Positions 48,301 to 57,470 of a DNA stretch of 64,000 nucleotides are shown piece after piece (the stretch's first letter is position 1; the number at the start of each line of letters is the position of its first letter). Source of the stretch: Schistocephalus solidus (Eukaryota > Platyhelminthes > Cestoda > Diphyllobothriidea > Diphyllobothriidae). The position numbers and the translations under genes are program-made. The notes under the pieces were generated by a model, which saw nothing but the letters and a program-made list of their open reading frames with translations, did no database searches and was not told where the DNA came from. The DNA is taken from contig WEDG01003403.1 in the NCBI GenBank assembly GCA_017591395.1, forward strand, positions 310,001 through 374,000. Reading direction: 5' to 3'.

Positions 48301-51300
48301 ATCCTCACTGACGGATAGCGGAACTTCCAAGCTGCCGGATCGACCGAAGTGGCTGTTTGCACTGCTATTTTACTGTACCGTTCTCATGCCTAGATGCTCA
48401 TTTAGTGGTAACTTTACTACTTACAATATGGCAGTAACGGTTTTATTTGTGGTTTCAGATCCCCGCCGGTTCTTCTAGTCGTGATCGCATCCGATTGCCG
48501 GGCAAAGGAATTAGTCGCGTGAATGGACGAGGCTACGGCGATCACTACATTCACCTCAATATCGCCACTCCTAAGTAAGATTGTCGTTTTTTTAATTTCG
48601 TTCTCAACTCCCCATTTACACACAACAGGCTTAACTGCTGCCCAGCCTAAGCTGAACCCTTTAATGCGTCTGGCTGTTTGAACTGCAGTGGACTCCCTTT
48701 TATCGGTCCGTATGACGTCAAAATATCTTCGACATATTTAGTGGCTTTTTTAATTATTTGGCCTCACAATTCATAAGCATTGCACGTTTTGTTAGCATCT
48801 TTCGAGCAATGTCCTTGCATCTTGTGTCACTTGCGCAGGATTGTGAACTTAAGCACGTCTATTTTGTCTGCCAGATGACGGTGCTTGGTGTTTGGCTTGC
48901 ATTATCTCATTTATTAGAGTAGGCCAATTTTCCAACTAGGATTGAATCCTTTCTTGACTGCGTGCTAGTAAGCGACGTGAATACGGTACCTGACCGACTA
49001 AAGTTAGCTTAGACTAATTAGCGAACACCAACGTTGCTGCTGTCGTTTTCCTCGCCCCTCAGATGACCATCTCTGTCTTAGCCGTCCTCAACCGCTGGAC
49101 TCTCACCATTGTGTGTTCTGTTCACCTTGCGCTTATGCTGACCACTTGAATTAACTTCCACCCCCCAGGCTGTCTGTTTGTCCCTGAATTCTGAATCAAG
49201 ACAACAATTTATGAAAGTAAACAGTTTGGTAGCCCTAGTAATCAAAATGTCCTTCAATTCCTATTCTGCATAAGCAACTGGTTGAATAAACTGGTAGCCT
49301 GCTTCACCAGAGTCCACTGTGTTTAAGAATCATGGCATTTCTAAAGAAACTATTCCATAGACAACAAGGTACTGACGCTGTGGTCTTAATTCTACTCTGT
49401 GTTCTTACCCTCTTTAAATTATAAATTCAACCAATCTGGCAGGATTCCGCCGCTAACGATTTTGTTCCGAACTTTGTATTTCTTCAAGTATTAAATGCTG
49501 GGAAGGCACTTTGGAAAAAAAGTTACACTCCTCTGGAACTAATGCCCCTCTCGCCAGTTTCATAGACACATAGTTTAACCCTGCCTACGTTGATGGGTCT
49601 AGAAGACAGCTTTAAAACGTGCTGAGATTGATTGCCTTATTGAGCGCCTGGGGACACTAGAAATTGTCGCAAGCTATTTGTTTATCTGCTCACATGCCTG
49701 CTTCTGAAGGACTCGGATTCCGTTTTAGCTGGGTGATCAAACGTGTAAACCTAACACTGCCTGTGCGGCAACTTGCTCTGCTAAAAATTCAAAATTAATT
49801 GAGCCCTTCGTCTTTCTTCCCTTGAATTGTTCTATTAAACCCTCGAAGACGATATTTGACAATGGGATTGCTGAAAATTCGGCTGAATCCTGTATAAGAT
49901 CTGCCTTTCTAACAAGGCTCGTTCTCTTTCCTCTCTGAAGCTTTGGTCTATTAATAACGTCCTTTATGAGTCACCTAACAGTGCTAACTACAATTCAGAT
50001 CGTGAGGCACTTAAACCTTTCGCCGAAATTTCGACCGGCACGCGTAACGGCGTCCACCATGTGCCCCACGGGGTAGGCGGAGCACCTGGGGACTTACACG
50101 TGAATTGTTTTATTGGTGTGGAAGACTTTCGCAGCATCTACTGCACTCTCTCTTCTCCCATTCACCTTGCTTCAACGACAAGAAACTGTGAAGACAACCA
50201 TAATTGGTGCCGGGAGTAGTACCTGACTCGGGTTCAGTAGCTGACAAAGTTAAACAGCCCATCTGCGTGTGCCACACGCGACCTGTCCCCCACAGCATGC
50301 ACCAAGCATCGATAAGGGCGACTTCGAGCTTTTCTTAGTGAGTGTCATAAAAATCACATTAAGAGAGATCCGTTGCAACCTGCTACTCACTCCTCCAGTC
50401 GCTCTTCAATACTTCTATCCCGTCAGTTGGCAATCCTTCGAGTCACAACATGATAAGCGTGTAATTATACTACTCATAATAAGTGAGTAGTCGGTATATA
50501 CATTCTTTTCGACTACCTGATGGCTATCAGCTTTTCGCATGTGATCATCTAAACAACGTCTTTTCAATTTTCCTTATGCATCGGTGCTTTTTCTCAGCCA
50601 CTTTGTAGCCAACCGAGAGTTCAAAGGCGTTAGCCCATCTTCCTACTAATAAAACTGAATAAACGTGTGAGGTTTTTTATAATGAGAAATGGGCTGATTT
50701 GTCGTGGGGATGGATTCCCATTGTCAGCCTCCCTCTCCCGTCTCTGCTATTCACCTGTTAACTGTCCAAGCCTGTAAACCAACCGTTTATGGGATTGGGT
50801 GCAGTGGTTGACGAGGCGCAGCGCGGTACACGCACTTGTAGGGCAGCAGCTGTGGGCTTGCATGGGCGAGGCACAGCCCGATCAATACACCCTGTGAGCC
50901 AATCTGATCTCCATCTTGCTTTGGCGCATCGGCGTTGTAGCCTGTTGTGAGAGGCAACCCCCATCACTATTTTTGTACTTACTGTTCTTCTATTTTTTTC
51001 TTTAGACGCCTGACTGAGCTTCAACGTGCACTTCTTTTGGCCTTCGCTGAAACCGAAACGGACCTCAAGGGCTCTGTTGATGGTGTAGCTTCAACTGAGT
51101 CTGGTGAGCAGTTCTGCCTCGGATTCTAAGATTATGCTCGCTTGGATCATTTAAAGAGCCTGGCTGTTTATTTCGACTAACAAAATGTTTATTTGTAATA
51201 TGTTAACCCAACGCAACATTGATGAGGTGAGCTAGGGCTGCTTTTGTCGGTGGTTGATCCGAGTCGATAGCAGTTTGAACATTAGTCATTAAGTTTTATT

Positions 51301-53325
51301 GTTGCAATTATCTGGGTGGTGTGCGCTATGATGTTTTTTCGTGAAATATGTACTTCGGGTGGCTCACGTAGGTGTCAGTTAGGTGGGCTTCGAGCACCAT
51401 CTTATTTGTTTTTTTTTTCAAAGTCGACTCCCCTGTGTGTTCAGCATGCACCTATTATTCCACCTGCAACCGCCACAAGTCGTTGACCTCGTCTTTTTCT
51501 GCAGATGCATTTAACTTAGCCCGTCCATTTCGTTAGTTCGCCTCAATGGTATTCAATTGTTCGGCTGCCGCAAGTGATGGCGTACACCACTGCTAGACGG
51601 AGTGGACGTCGCGAATTGCACTTTAAGTTTCCATTACGCACAGGCTTGCGCTACATCTACCTCACTCCCTTGTCCATCGTGTTCCGACAAATGATAAAGT
51701 TTAGCCGATCGGAAGCTAACGCGGGTGCGGTGACCAACGTCGCTAAACGGTCTGTCTGCGTTTGCCAACCACCACGTACTAGGCTTTGTCCAGGAGGGAA
51801 GTTTCAGATCTCACACACAGTAAGAAGAAGCTATTTTAGTTTGACCCGCATTTTAAGGGATGATCGAGTGGTCCGGTTACCAAACATTCAATGACCTCTA
51901 ACACATCTAGACAGTTTCAAGTGTGTCGGATTTATTATAATGACGATGGTGGTCTCTCTTGCGCTATTCACCAGTGCGTGGTCCTCGTCTGTTGGCCATT
52001 TAATGGTGGTGCAGTGACTGTCGTGCATCAGACATCTATTCAACTCTATCCACTCGCGATTTCGACAACGCGCAGACCCAGCGCATTTCGATTACTTCAT
52101 GTGCATAGCCAATATGTCTCCCTTTCTGATCTAATGGGGCAGGGAAGCAGCCATTTAAGGTGCCGCTGGGTACTAATTGAATTTTGCTCAGTTTCGAAGC
52201 ACTCTTTCGTTCGCTACATCTAATGAATTTTTATAAGGACACGGTTCTTTCGCTCTGTCATTTAACCCTCTGAGTATGATGTTTCTTCTGCTGGCTCCGT
52301 ATTTTAGGCTAACATATCGGCTTAATTTCGCTTTAAGGTCGTACCGAGGGTTGTGGAATGTCGCCTGTTTGTACGATCCATTCATCTTTAGCATCGGTTG
52401 CTTCATTATGGAGCGAGGGAGAGAGGGAGCGCGCGCGCGGTCTTATCATCCTCTAATCCAAATTTTTTGAACTCTGATTATTTACTGACCTTTTCCACCA
52501 GCCGACATTGGGTTGTCGGGGCAACAGCCACGCGCCAACACCACGGATGATCCCGCCTCTTTTTAGTTACGGGTTTGGTGGTCTTCCGTCTCGCATGCGT
52601 CAGTTCAACGGTTCGGCCATTGTATCTGACGAGGTCCACCGTGTGCTCCACTGCATGATGACGCAGGGACAGTGACTTGCGCGTGAATTAATTGTAAGTG
52701 ATATTAGACTTTCGCCGCATCTGCCTCACTCATCTGCACCCGGGGTCAGGATAGAGCCAAGAAGGCCGAAGGTGGGATCGGGCGTAGGCGGCTAGCGCGA
52801 CGTGAGCCCGTACCTACGTTAGCCATCACACCCAGTTTGTGTCATTTTTTATGGGAATGCACACCGAATAACGCCTGCCGTGCCCTGATCTAGTCCTCGT
52901 GTTAGTCCAGCGCATCAACCACGCGGCCCGTTGAGCGGGCAAACTTGCGTCAAAATGCCTGCAGGCAAGAGTGTACGCCTGTCGTGAAGAGTTGGTACAG
53001 AAATTTAAGGCGGCTGGCCGCTACTTTCTCATTGCCTACTGCTCCTTGTGTTACTCCTGCCTCATTTTTCTGTACCACTCTCTTCCTCTCGACTTCAGCT
53101 CTCTCGTACCTGCATCGTACCATCGTGAAACTAACTAGCGACGGGCAGGGCTCCAAAGAGCAGGTCTTTTCGTCCACTTCTTCTTCAAAGCCAAATGAGT
53201 CGTCTCCGGGTGATGAGGTCCCAAGGGGCAGCTACACGACAGAAGAGGGGGATAGTTGGTTCTCGCGTCTATCCGACGGGGCGAAATGGGCTGTCACCGC
53301 CGCCAAACGTGCTATCGGGAAGTAA
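42132..53325 (+). CDS. DNAJA3: Mitochondrial DnaJ/Hsp40 co-chaperone, DNAJA3 (Tid1) orthologue, eight coding exons
   Basis: It stimulates mitochondrial Hsp70 ATPase and delivers client proteins in the matrix (family knowledge). Coding joins are 42132-42332, 42368-42451, 42489-42743, 43197-43470, 44914-45122, 48459-48574, 51006-51103 and 53099-53325, totalling 1464 bases or 487 residues plus stop; human DNAJA3 is 480. Residues 1-40 are basic with no acidic residue, as in a matrix-targeting presequence. The J domain starts at DFYKILGV (45-52), with HPD at 73-75. Next is a Gly/Phe-poor linker with [11 protein letters not shown], then a four-repeat zinc region at Cys 197-253. The substrate-binding C-terminal domain has [19 protein letters not shown] and GYGDHYIHL, the last two being close to animal Tid1. 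The first zinc repeat reads CPTCEGSR, lacking the usual final Gly. An alternative last exon lies at 54286-54446. Confidence 0.95.
42333..42367 (+). other. 35-base minimal intron of DNAJA3
   Basis: Begins GTTTAT and ends TTTAATAG. Removing it joins KKAYYQ to LAKKYHPDV in frame, recreating a canonical J domain. Without removal an in-frame stop (TGA at 42348-42350) follows. Confidence 0.9.
42368..42451 (+). CDS. DNAJA3: DNAJA3 exon 2: HPD segment of the J domain
   Basis: Twenty-eight codons, phase 0 at both ends, containing [11 protein letters not shown] and FQEVSEAYE. The HPD triplet is the Hsp70-activating loop. Confidence 0.92.
42452..42488 (+). other. 37-base minimal intron of DNAJA3
   Basis: GTTAGT at the donor and AAATAG at the acceptor. 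Joining restores SEAYE to [12 protein letters not shown], the normal end of a J domain. Confidence 0.9.
42489..42743 (+). CDS. DNAJA3: DNAJA3 exon 3: end of J domain and Gly/Phe linker
   Basis: Eighty-five codons, phase 0 at both ends. Contains KRRTYDSFG, a Ser/Gly/Phe linker with [11 protein letters not shown], and VVVNLTFEE, which begins the substrate-binding region. Donor GAG|GTATTA. Confidence 0.9.
42744..43196 (+). other. DNAJA3 intron 3 (453 bases)
   Basis: GTATTA donor and TGCAG acceptor. No repeat or exon recognised inside. Confidence 0.8.
43197..43470 (+). CDS. DNAJA3: DNAJA3 exon 4: cysteine-rich zinc region
   Basis: Starts AARGVTKEI and includes four CxxC repeats: CPTC, CPNC, CRRC and CRAC. 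The block [12 protein letters not shown] is strongly conserved in Tid1 proteins. Ends IAIPP plus one base of a Gly codon, donor G|GTAAGT, phase 1. Confidence 0.95.
43471..44913 (+). other. DNAJA3 intron 4 (1443 bases)
   Basis: GTAAGT donor, TTTTCAG acceptor. No gene or known repeat copy seen inside; AT-rich. Confidence 0.8.
44914..45122 (+). CDS. DNAJA3: DNAJA3 exon 5: first substrate-binding beta domain
   Basis: Two bases complete the split Gly codon, then [24 protein letters not shown] and [14 protein letters not shown]. It ends after GTAACT with donor GTAAGT, phase 0. An internal CTG|GTAACT site would break the phase to exon 6. Confidence 0.92.
45123..48458 (+). other. DNAJA3 intron 5 (3336 bases)
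   Basis: GTAAGT donor, GTTTCAG acceptor. Scattered frames of up to 84 codons have no domains. No copy of families A-D was clearly recognised. Confidence 0.75.
48459..48574 (+). CDS. DNAJA3: DNAJA3 exon 6: second substrate-binding beta domain
   Basis: [20 protein letters not shown] and [14 protein letters not shown]. Ends with AA of a Lys codon before GTAAGA, phase 2. Confidence 0.92.
48575..51005 (+). other. DNAJA3 intron 6 (2431 bases), contains an inverted family A copy
   Basis: GTAAGA donor and TTCTTTAG acceptor. A family A copy lies at about 50089-50290 on the - strand. The rest shows no coding or repeat structure I recognise. Confidence 0.75.
50089..50290 (-). repeat. Family A repeat, inverted, in DNAJA3 intron 6
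   Basis: On the + strand it reads the reverse complement of family A blocks: TTACACGTGAATTGTTTTAT, GCATCTACTGCACTCTCTCT, then GTACCTGACTCGGGTTCAG and AACAGCCCATCTGCGTGTGC. Confidence 0.55.
51006..51103 (+). CDS. DNAJA3: DNAJA3 exon 7: end of C-terminal domain
   Basis: One base completes Lys, then [19 protein letters not shown], as in the conserved stretch following the beta domain of Tid1. Ends [10 protein letters not shown] plus one base, donor G|GTGAGC, phase 1. Both candidate last exons fit this phase. Confidence 0.9.
51104..53098 (+). other. DNAJA3 intron 7 (1995 bases), contains an inverted family A copy
   Basis: GTGAGC donor, CTCGACTTCAG acceptor after a long pyrimidine stretch. A family A copy is at 52620-52800. 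Frames at 51574-51894 and 51891-52223 have no domain. Confidence 0.75.
52620..52800 (-). repeat. Family A repeat, inverted, in DNAJA3 intron 7
   Basis: The + strand reads GAGGTCCACCGTGTGCTCCA, CTTGCGCGTGAATTAATTGT and CGCCGCATCTGCCTCACTC, the reverse complement of the family A end region in A1 and A3. Confidence 0.65.
53099..53325 (+). CDS. DNAJA3: DNAJA3 exon 8a: terminal exon, long form
   Basis: Acceptor CTTCAG at 53093-53098. The two first bases complete an Ala codon, then [20 protein letters not shown], a Ser-rich acidic stretch, and the end [20 protein letters not shown]. Stop TAA at 53323-53325, giving 487 residues in all. Other AG sites nearby (53138, 53148) put the exon out of frame. 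Polyadenylation signal AATAAA lies 640 bases downstream. Confidence 0.8.
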
Positions 53326-54285
53326 AGAGGCTGCGTGTAGGTTGTTCTTGTTTCACCCTTTGAAGAACCCTCTTCTGAGACCTTTTTTCACTTAAGGCCT
53401 TGAGTTCAGGTAATAGCTCCCTTTCTGACGTCCAATTATTGATATGGCCAACAGACTGCCGATAGTATGGAAAGATTCGAGCAACTTTTCTGCCTAGTTA
53501 CAAGACAAACTTTGGGTTTGCGAAAGAAAAACAGTGGCATCCGTTACTGTCTCAGAGTTTTCCGTAATCTGTGCTGTCTACACTTTCTGGAATAGCTCTC
53601 AACTACAGCCGACTATGGGAAGCGAATAGTATTGCTCACCTCGTGACTCGAAAATAGAAAGGTATGGATTATTCTCACAGCCAAAATACGTGCTCAATAC
53701 CACTTAGATCAGAACCTCTAAACACTAAATTTCAATATTTTCTGTTCTATACTGTATATTAAGGCACTTCTCTGCTTGTGTGCATTTTTCGTTTTTCCAT
53801 AGTCTGTTGTAAATAAGCGTAATTTTTCGAATTATGGCGAGTTGAGCCAAGAGTCCACAAAGTAACTAATGCACTACTTGCTGTATGTTTGCCGTTAATT
53901 TCTTTTCTGTGTTATTCAAAGACGGGTTGCAGTTGATAAGCCGTTACGAAGTTTGTTGGTACCAATAAACACTGCCTGTTTAAAATTCATACCCGGCAAA
54001 AATGCTTCGAATTCTTTTCTATCTAATTGATTTAAAAATACTATCTTTAATTCGAATTATTTGTATCATCTTCGACTATGCGGCAGGGGAGACTAACTGC
54101 ATAGGCGAGAGAAGGCGATATAAGTCTAGGTGAGGGCATTGCCGGCAGTGAAATGAATGCAGACCTCTTGTCATCCGGAAAGTAGCAGGAACACGGTGGA
54201 TGGGGAGAATTTAAACTTCATGCCCAACTGCATTTTACTTCAACTAATGTGAACTACACTAACGTTCCTTTTTTCTGTTTTCCAG
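53326..54285. other. 3' UTR of the long form or intron of the short form
   Basis: Contains AATAAA at 53964-53969. Just before 54286 is a strong pyrimidine tract ending TTTTCTGTTTTCCAG. Confidence 0.65.
53964..53969 (+). terminator. Putative polyadenylation signal AATAAA for exon 8a
   Basis: Canonical hexamer, the first noted after the exon 8a stop, followed by CACTGCCTGTTT. It would give a 3' UTR of roughly 660 bases. It lies before exon 8b, so its use would exclude that exon. Confidence 0.55.
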
Positions 54286-54446
54286 CCGGTAGAAGGGCAA
54301 TTGACAACACCCAGGGCTTTCTTCTTTCCCGAATTCGAGCCGCAACTGGAACGAGCCCTGTCTCTGACCCATCCCAGTCAAAGAAATCTTCCGAGTCGCC
54401 CGAAGCTTCCTCCGAGTTCTTACGCAAACGCAAGTCTTCGGAGTGA
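54286..54446 (+). CDS. DNAJA3: DNAJA3 exon 8b: candidate alternative terminal exon
   Basis: Acceptor TTTTCCAG at 54278-54285. Two bases complete an Ala codon after exon 7, then GRRAIDNTQGFLLSRIRAAT, a Ser/Pro-rich part and a basic end LRKRKSSE, stop TGA 54444-54446. Joined to exon 7 it gives 465 residues. Its GFLLSRIR parallels the GFLSKLKK near the human C-terminus more closely than the WFSRLSDG of exon 8a. An internal exon 8a donor (CCGG|GTGATG at about 53210) also keeps phase, so a form using both is possible. No AATAAA was noticed in the kilobase downstream. Confidence 0.65.
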
Positions 54447-57000
54447 ACACGCGTATATTTGATGCACCGCTCGTTCTTGTACTCTGTACTGCACTTGTCC
54501 TTCTACCTCCCCCCCGCCGCCATCTCCTTTTATCATTCTGTGGCGTTTGTTCGCACCACCAGTCAGACAAAGGAACTTTTAGCCCTTGCTGTAGATCATT
54601 GTCCTTGTTCCTTTCCGGGGGCTGTAACTTAGCCGCATAATCTAGCCTCAGAACTGTCTCCTTCTCTATAAAGCCGATTTTCTGGTTCATCTCAGTTCAA
54701 GGTCATCTCTGTGGCTCTGTTGGCCGTATATTATTGCCTATCTAGGTATGTTTGCTTTTTCTTGTCGAGGAATCACCATGTCCACTCATTGCTCAAAGCT
54801 CTATGCTATGTCCGCGTTTTTAGTTCATTTTTGATGCAAAAGGGGGCATGGTTGTGTAGCAAATGGCAGAAGTTAAACAAAGCGAAGCGGGGGCAAACCC
54901 CATCTGCCCGTGGCATCCTCTAGCGAGGGCTTACTCTGCACTAAACATTTTCTCTGTTCTGATAGGTAAGCATAGTAACCTGCGAAGTGCCGGTAACTTC
55001 AGGCGTTGCCGGCTACCGGCCTGATAACCTATCTTCTTGTACAAGTGCTTCGAGCCAAAACTATATGTTAAATGCCATCCGAAAGTCTGCTACTGTGGAT
55101 TAGAGCCTCGCCCGTAAATCAGTCTAGATCCGTACCTTCGTCTACCGCGCATCAATGAGCGTTCGATAGCTTTGTCGGGAACTCAGAAGCTTGCCAAACC
55201 GGCATTGGTGAAATTCGGAGGAACAAAACTAAGTCGCCGTTTATGTACTTCATTCCGCCAGCTAATTTCATAGCCAATGTTCTTCCTTACATCAATCGAG
55301 GGTCCTGCCTGCGTCTGACTCTACTTCTTTCACGTGGTGTCGGCTGCGACCCGTCAAATCAACGTTTACTTCGCCGGTTGCCATGCGGTCGCCCATAAAT
55401 CCTCTAGTCTAAGACTTCAATTAAACGCTGCTTTATGCACCGCTGTACTATTCGGTTATTGGTTGCTAGTCGCTATGAGACCGCCTACTAGTCTGTACCC
55501 TTGATATCCTAGATGGAACGGGGGTCGTATGCCATCCTGTAATCAAGTGAGTTCGGTGTAATTTTCCGTACTTTATCATATCCGGCATATCGTAATCGAG
55601 TGGTGAACTTGAAATTAACTAGTCTTACGTCCAACGCCGGGCGCGTCTTGGTGGTCTCGAAGGGTTTATTACTTTTATCTGGATCTGTTTATTTCGGAAT
55701 TATGGCAGTTGGCCGTGTTTCGGCTCCCCCAGCCTCCATTGGGATTGCGACAATGGGGCCGTGTTGTTCTCCCTTTTGAGTTTTTTTGGAATTTATGTTT
55801 CGTGGAGATAAGACTGTGCGCTTTGTCAGCGCGCCAATCCTCGTGCTTTCGTCGTAATGCTGCCACCTACAAATTCCCCAACCTGGGACTCAATTTGAAC
55901 CGCGTGTTTTATTTCGTCCTGAAATCAGCTCGGGTTGCTGACCGTTATCCCATGTAACTATGCGCACGTTTGATCATAGCTGGCCGACCGTGATATAGTA
56001 TTGAACTAGAGTTCACTTAAATTTACGCCTAACCCTGAGGCCTACACGGCCTTATGCTGAGATATCTCTGCTTGACCTGGATCAGGGAGCCCGAAGAATC
56101 TCCCGGCAGGGGGTGTACTTCTGAAGACGGCTACCATTTCATACGTTAGAAATTAATAATCTTGAGAAATGGTAACTCCTCCGATTAGATATCGAAATTG
56201 CCTATGGGAATCGAAATGAAGGATATTTCCTAACACCTTACTATATCTGCATCGTGTGTGGCCTTCTTGCTTTTTTCCATTAGATGTCTTACATTCATAT
56301 TATGATGTGGTATGTTCGTCCTTTTCGCCTACCTGACAACCGTCAGTTAGCCATTAATTTCTCCACCCATATCCGCCTCGGCATATTTCAATGCCGGCAA
56401 AATATCACGTAACAACGTTCATTGTATTTTTTGCCATCGGATCTACTCTTTCTTTATACTTATCATTTGTGGTATCTGAACTTGCTTGTTGTCAACTATG
56501 GGGTTGGAACCTGACTTGGTGTATTAGTAACATTTATCAGATTGGTTATTTTGCAGTCCGATTCCTCTGGCATTCGGGTTCCAGGTGTTAATTTGCTTAA
56601 AATACTGACAGTTCAAGGACCACTTATGAAAGACCGTCGTATGCAACCTCCACCACATCAGATGTGTGTTCGTCTCTCTAACGTTCATGGCTCCACCATC
56701 GGAAACTCGGACGGCTCTAACGGCTCCTAGCTTAAAATATATGATAAGGCTCCATATCCTGCGAAATCGCGAGGTTCGTTTGCAGTTCATCACTACATTT
56801 AGGCTACTGCAGATCTCCTATCCTTTAAGCTATTTCGGGTTTCAGCCTGTTGTTAGTGCCATCTATATGACCGTTGCCCGTCTGGTTAAGTTTGGTTGGT
56901 GATCGTGTTTGTCCAGCGTACATTATCCAAATTCTCGAAGTCATCAATATGTGGCGGTCAAAGATATGAAATTGACCTCAGCCGCACACACTAAATTCGT
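54447..57000. other. Downstream of DNAJA3; no gene recognised
   Basis: Frames of up to 82 codons without domains. ATTAAA at about 55419 is the nearest variant polyadenylation signal I noticed after exon 8b. No family A-D copy was recognised. Confidence 0.4.
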
Positions 57001-57470
57001 TCCGTCTACTAGTAGAAGTCAAGGGGCTATGAGAACCGATTTATTCGATATGTAGGGCAGATTGCCGTGAGTTGGCTCTTTGGTTTTATATAAGAACAAA
57101 GCGTCCGTTCGGGAGCGCTTGAGTAGTGGTGTCTTGTTTTTGTGCTCGTGTGAGCATGAGGGAGCTACCGGCTGGACGTAGAACATGCGATTGGTTGGTG
57201 GAAGCGTTGAGTCGAGGGTCCTAATAATTAGGGGACAAACTAAGCCGGCCGACGCGCGCGAGATATCCCCAGGTGTGAGTGCAGCCATAAGTCAGCTTAG
57301 GTCAAGCCTAAGGGGTGGCCGTGCGTTAGCGGAGCGCCTGTAGATTAGCATGGTTGTTGTGGCGATTGACCAACGAGGAGGCGCCGGAGAAGGGGGCATT
57401 GGAGCTGCTCCTGCAGTTGTCCGTGAAATGTTCCAGTTTGTGTTCACCGTTATCGAACTCACAATATTTT
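57001..57470. other. GC-rich island with a TATA-like box
   Basis: GTTTTATATAAGAAC lies at about 57084-57098, followed by a GC-rich stretch with GCCGGCCGACGCGCGCGAG (57242-57261) and GGAGGCGCCGGAGAAGG. It contrasts with the AT-rich surroundings. It could be a promoter or an LTR of an unrecognised element; no coding region was found to go with it. Confidence 0.3.

Noticed and set aside
52945..53098. Start of exon 8a at the upstream in-frame codon near 52945
   Set aside because: This is simply an open frame running through intron into the exon. The start codon is not needed, and the acceptor at 53098 gives the phase required by exon 7.
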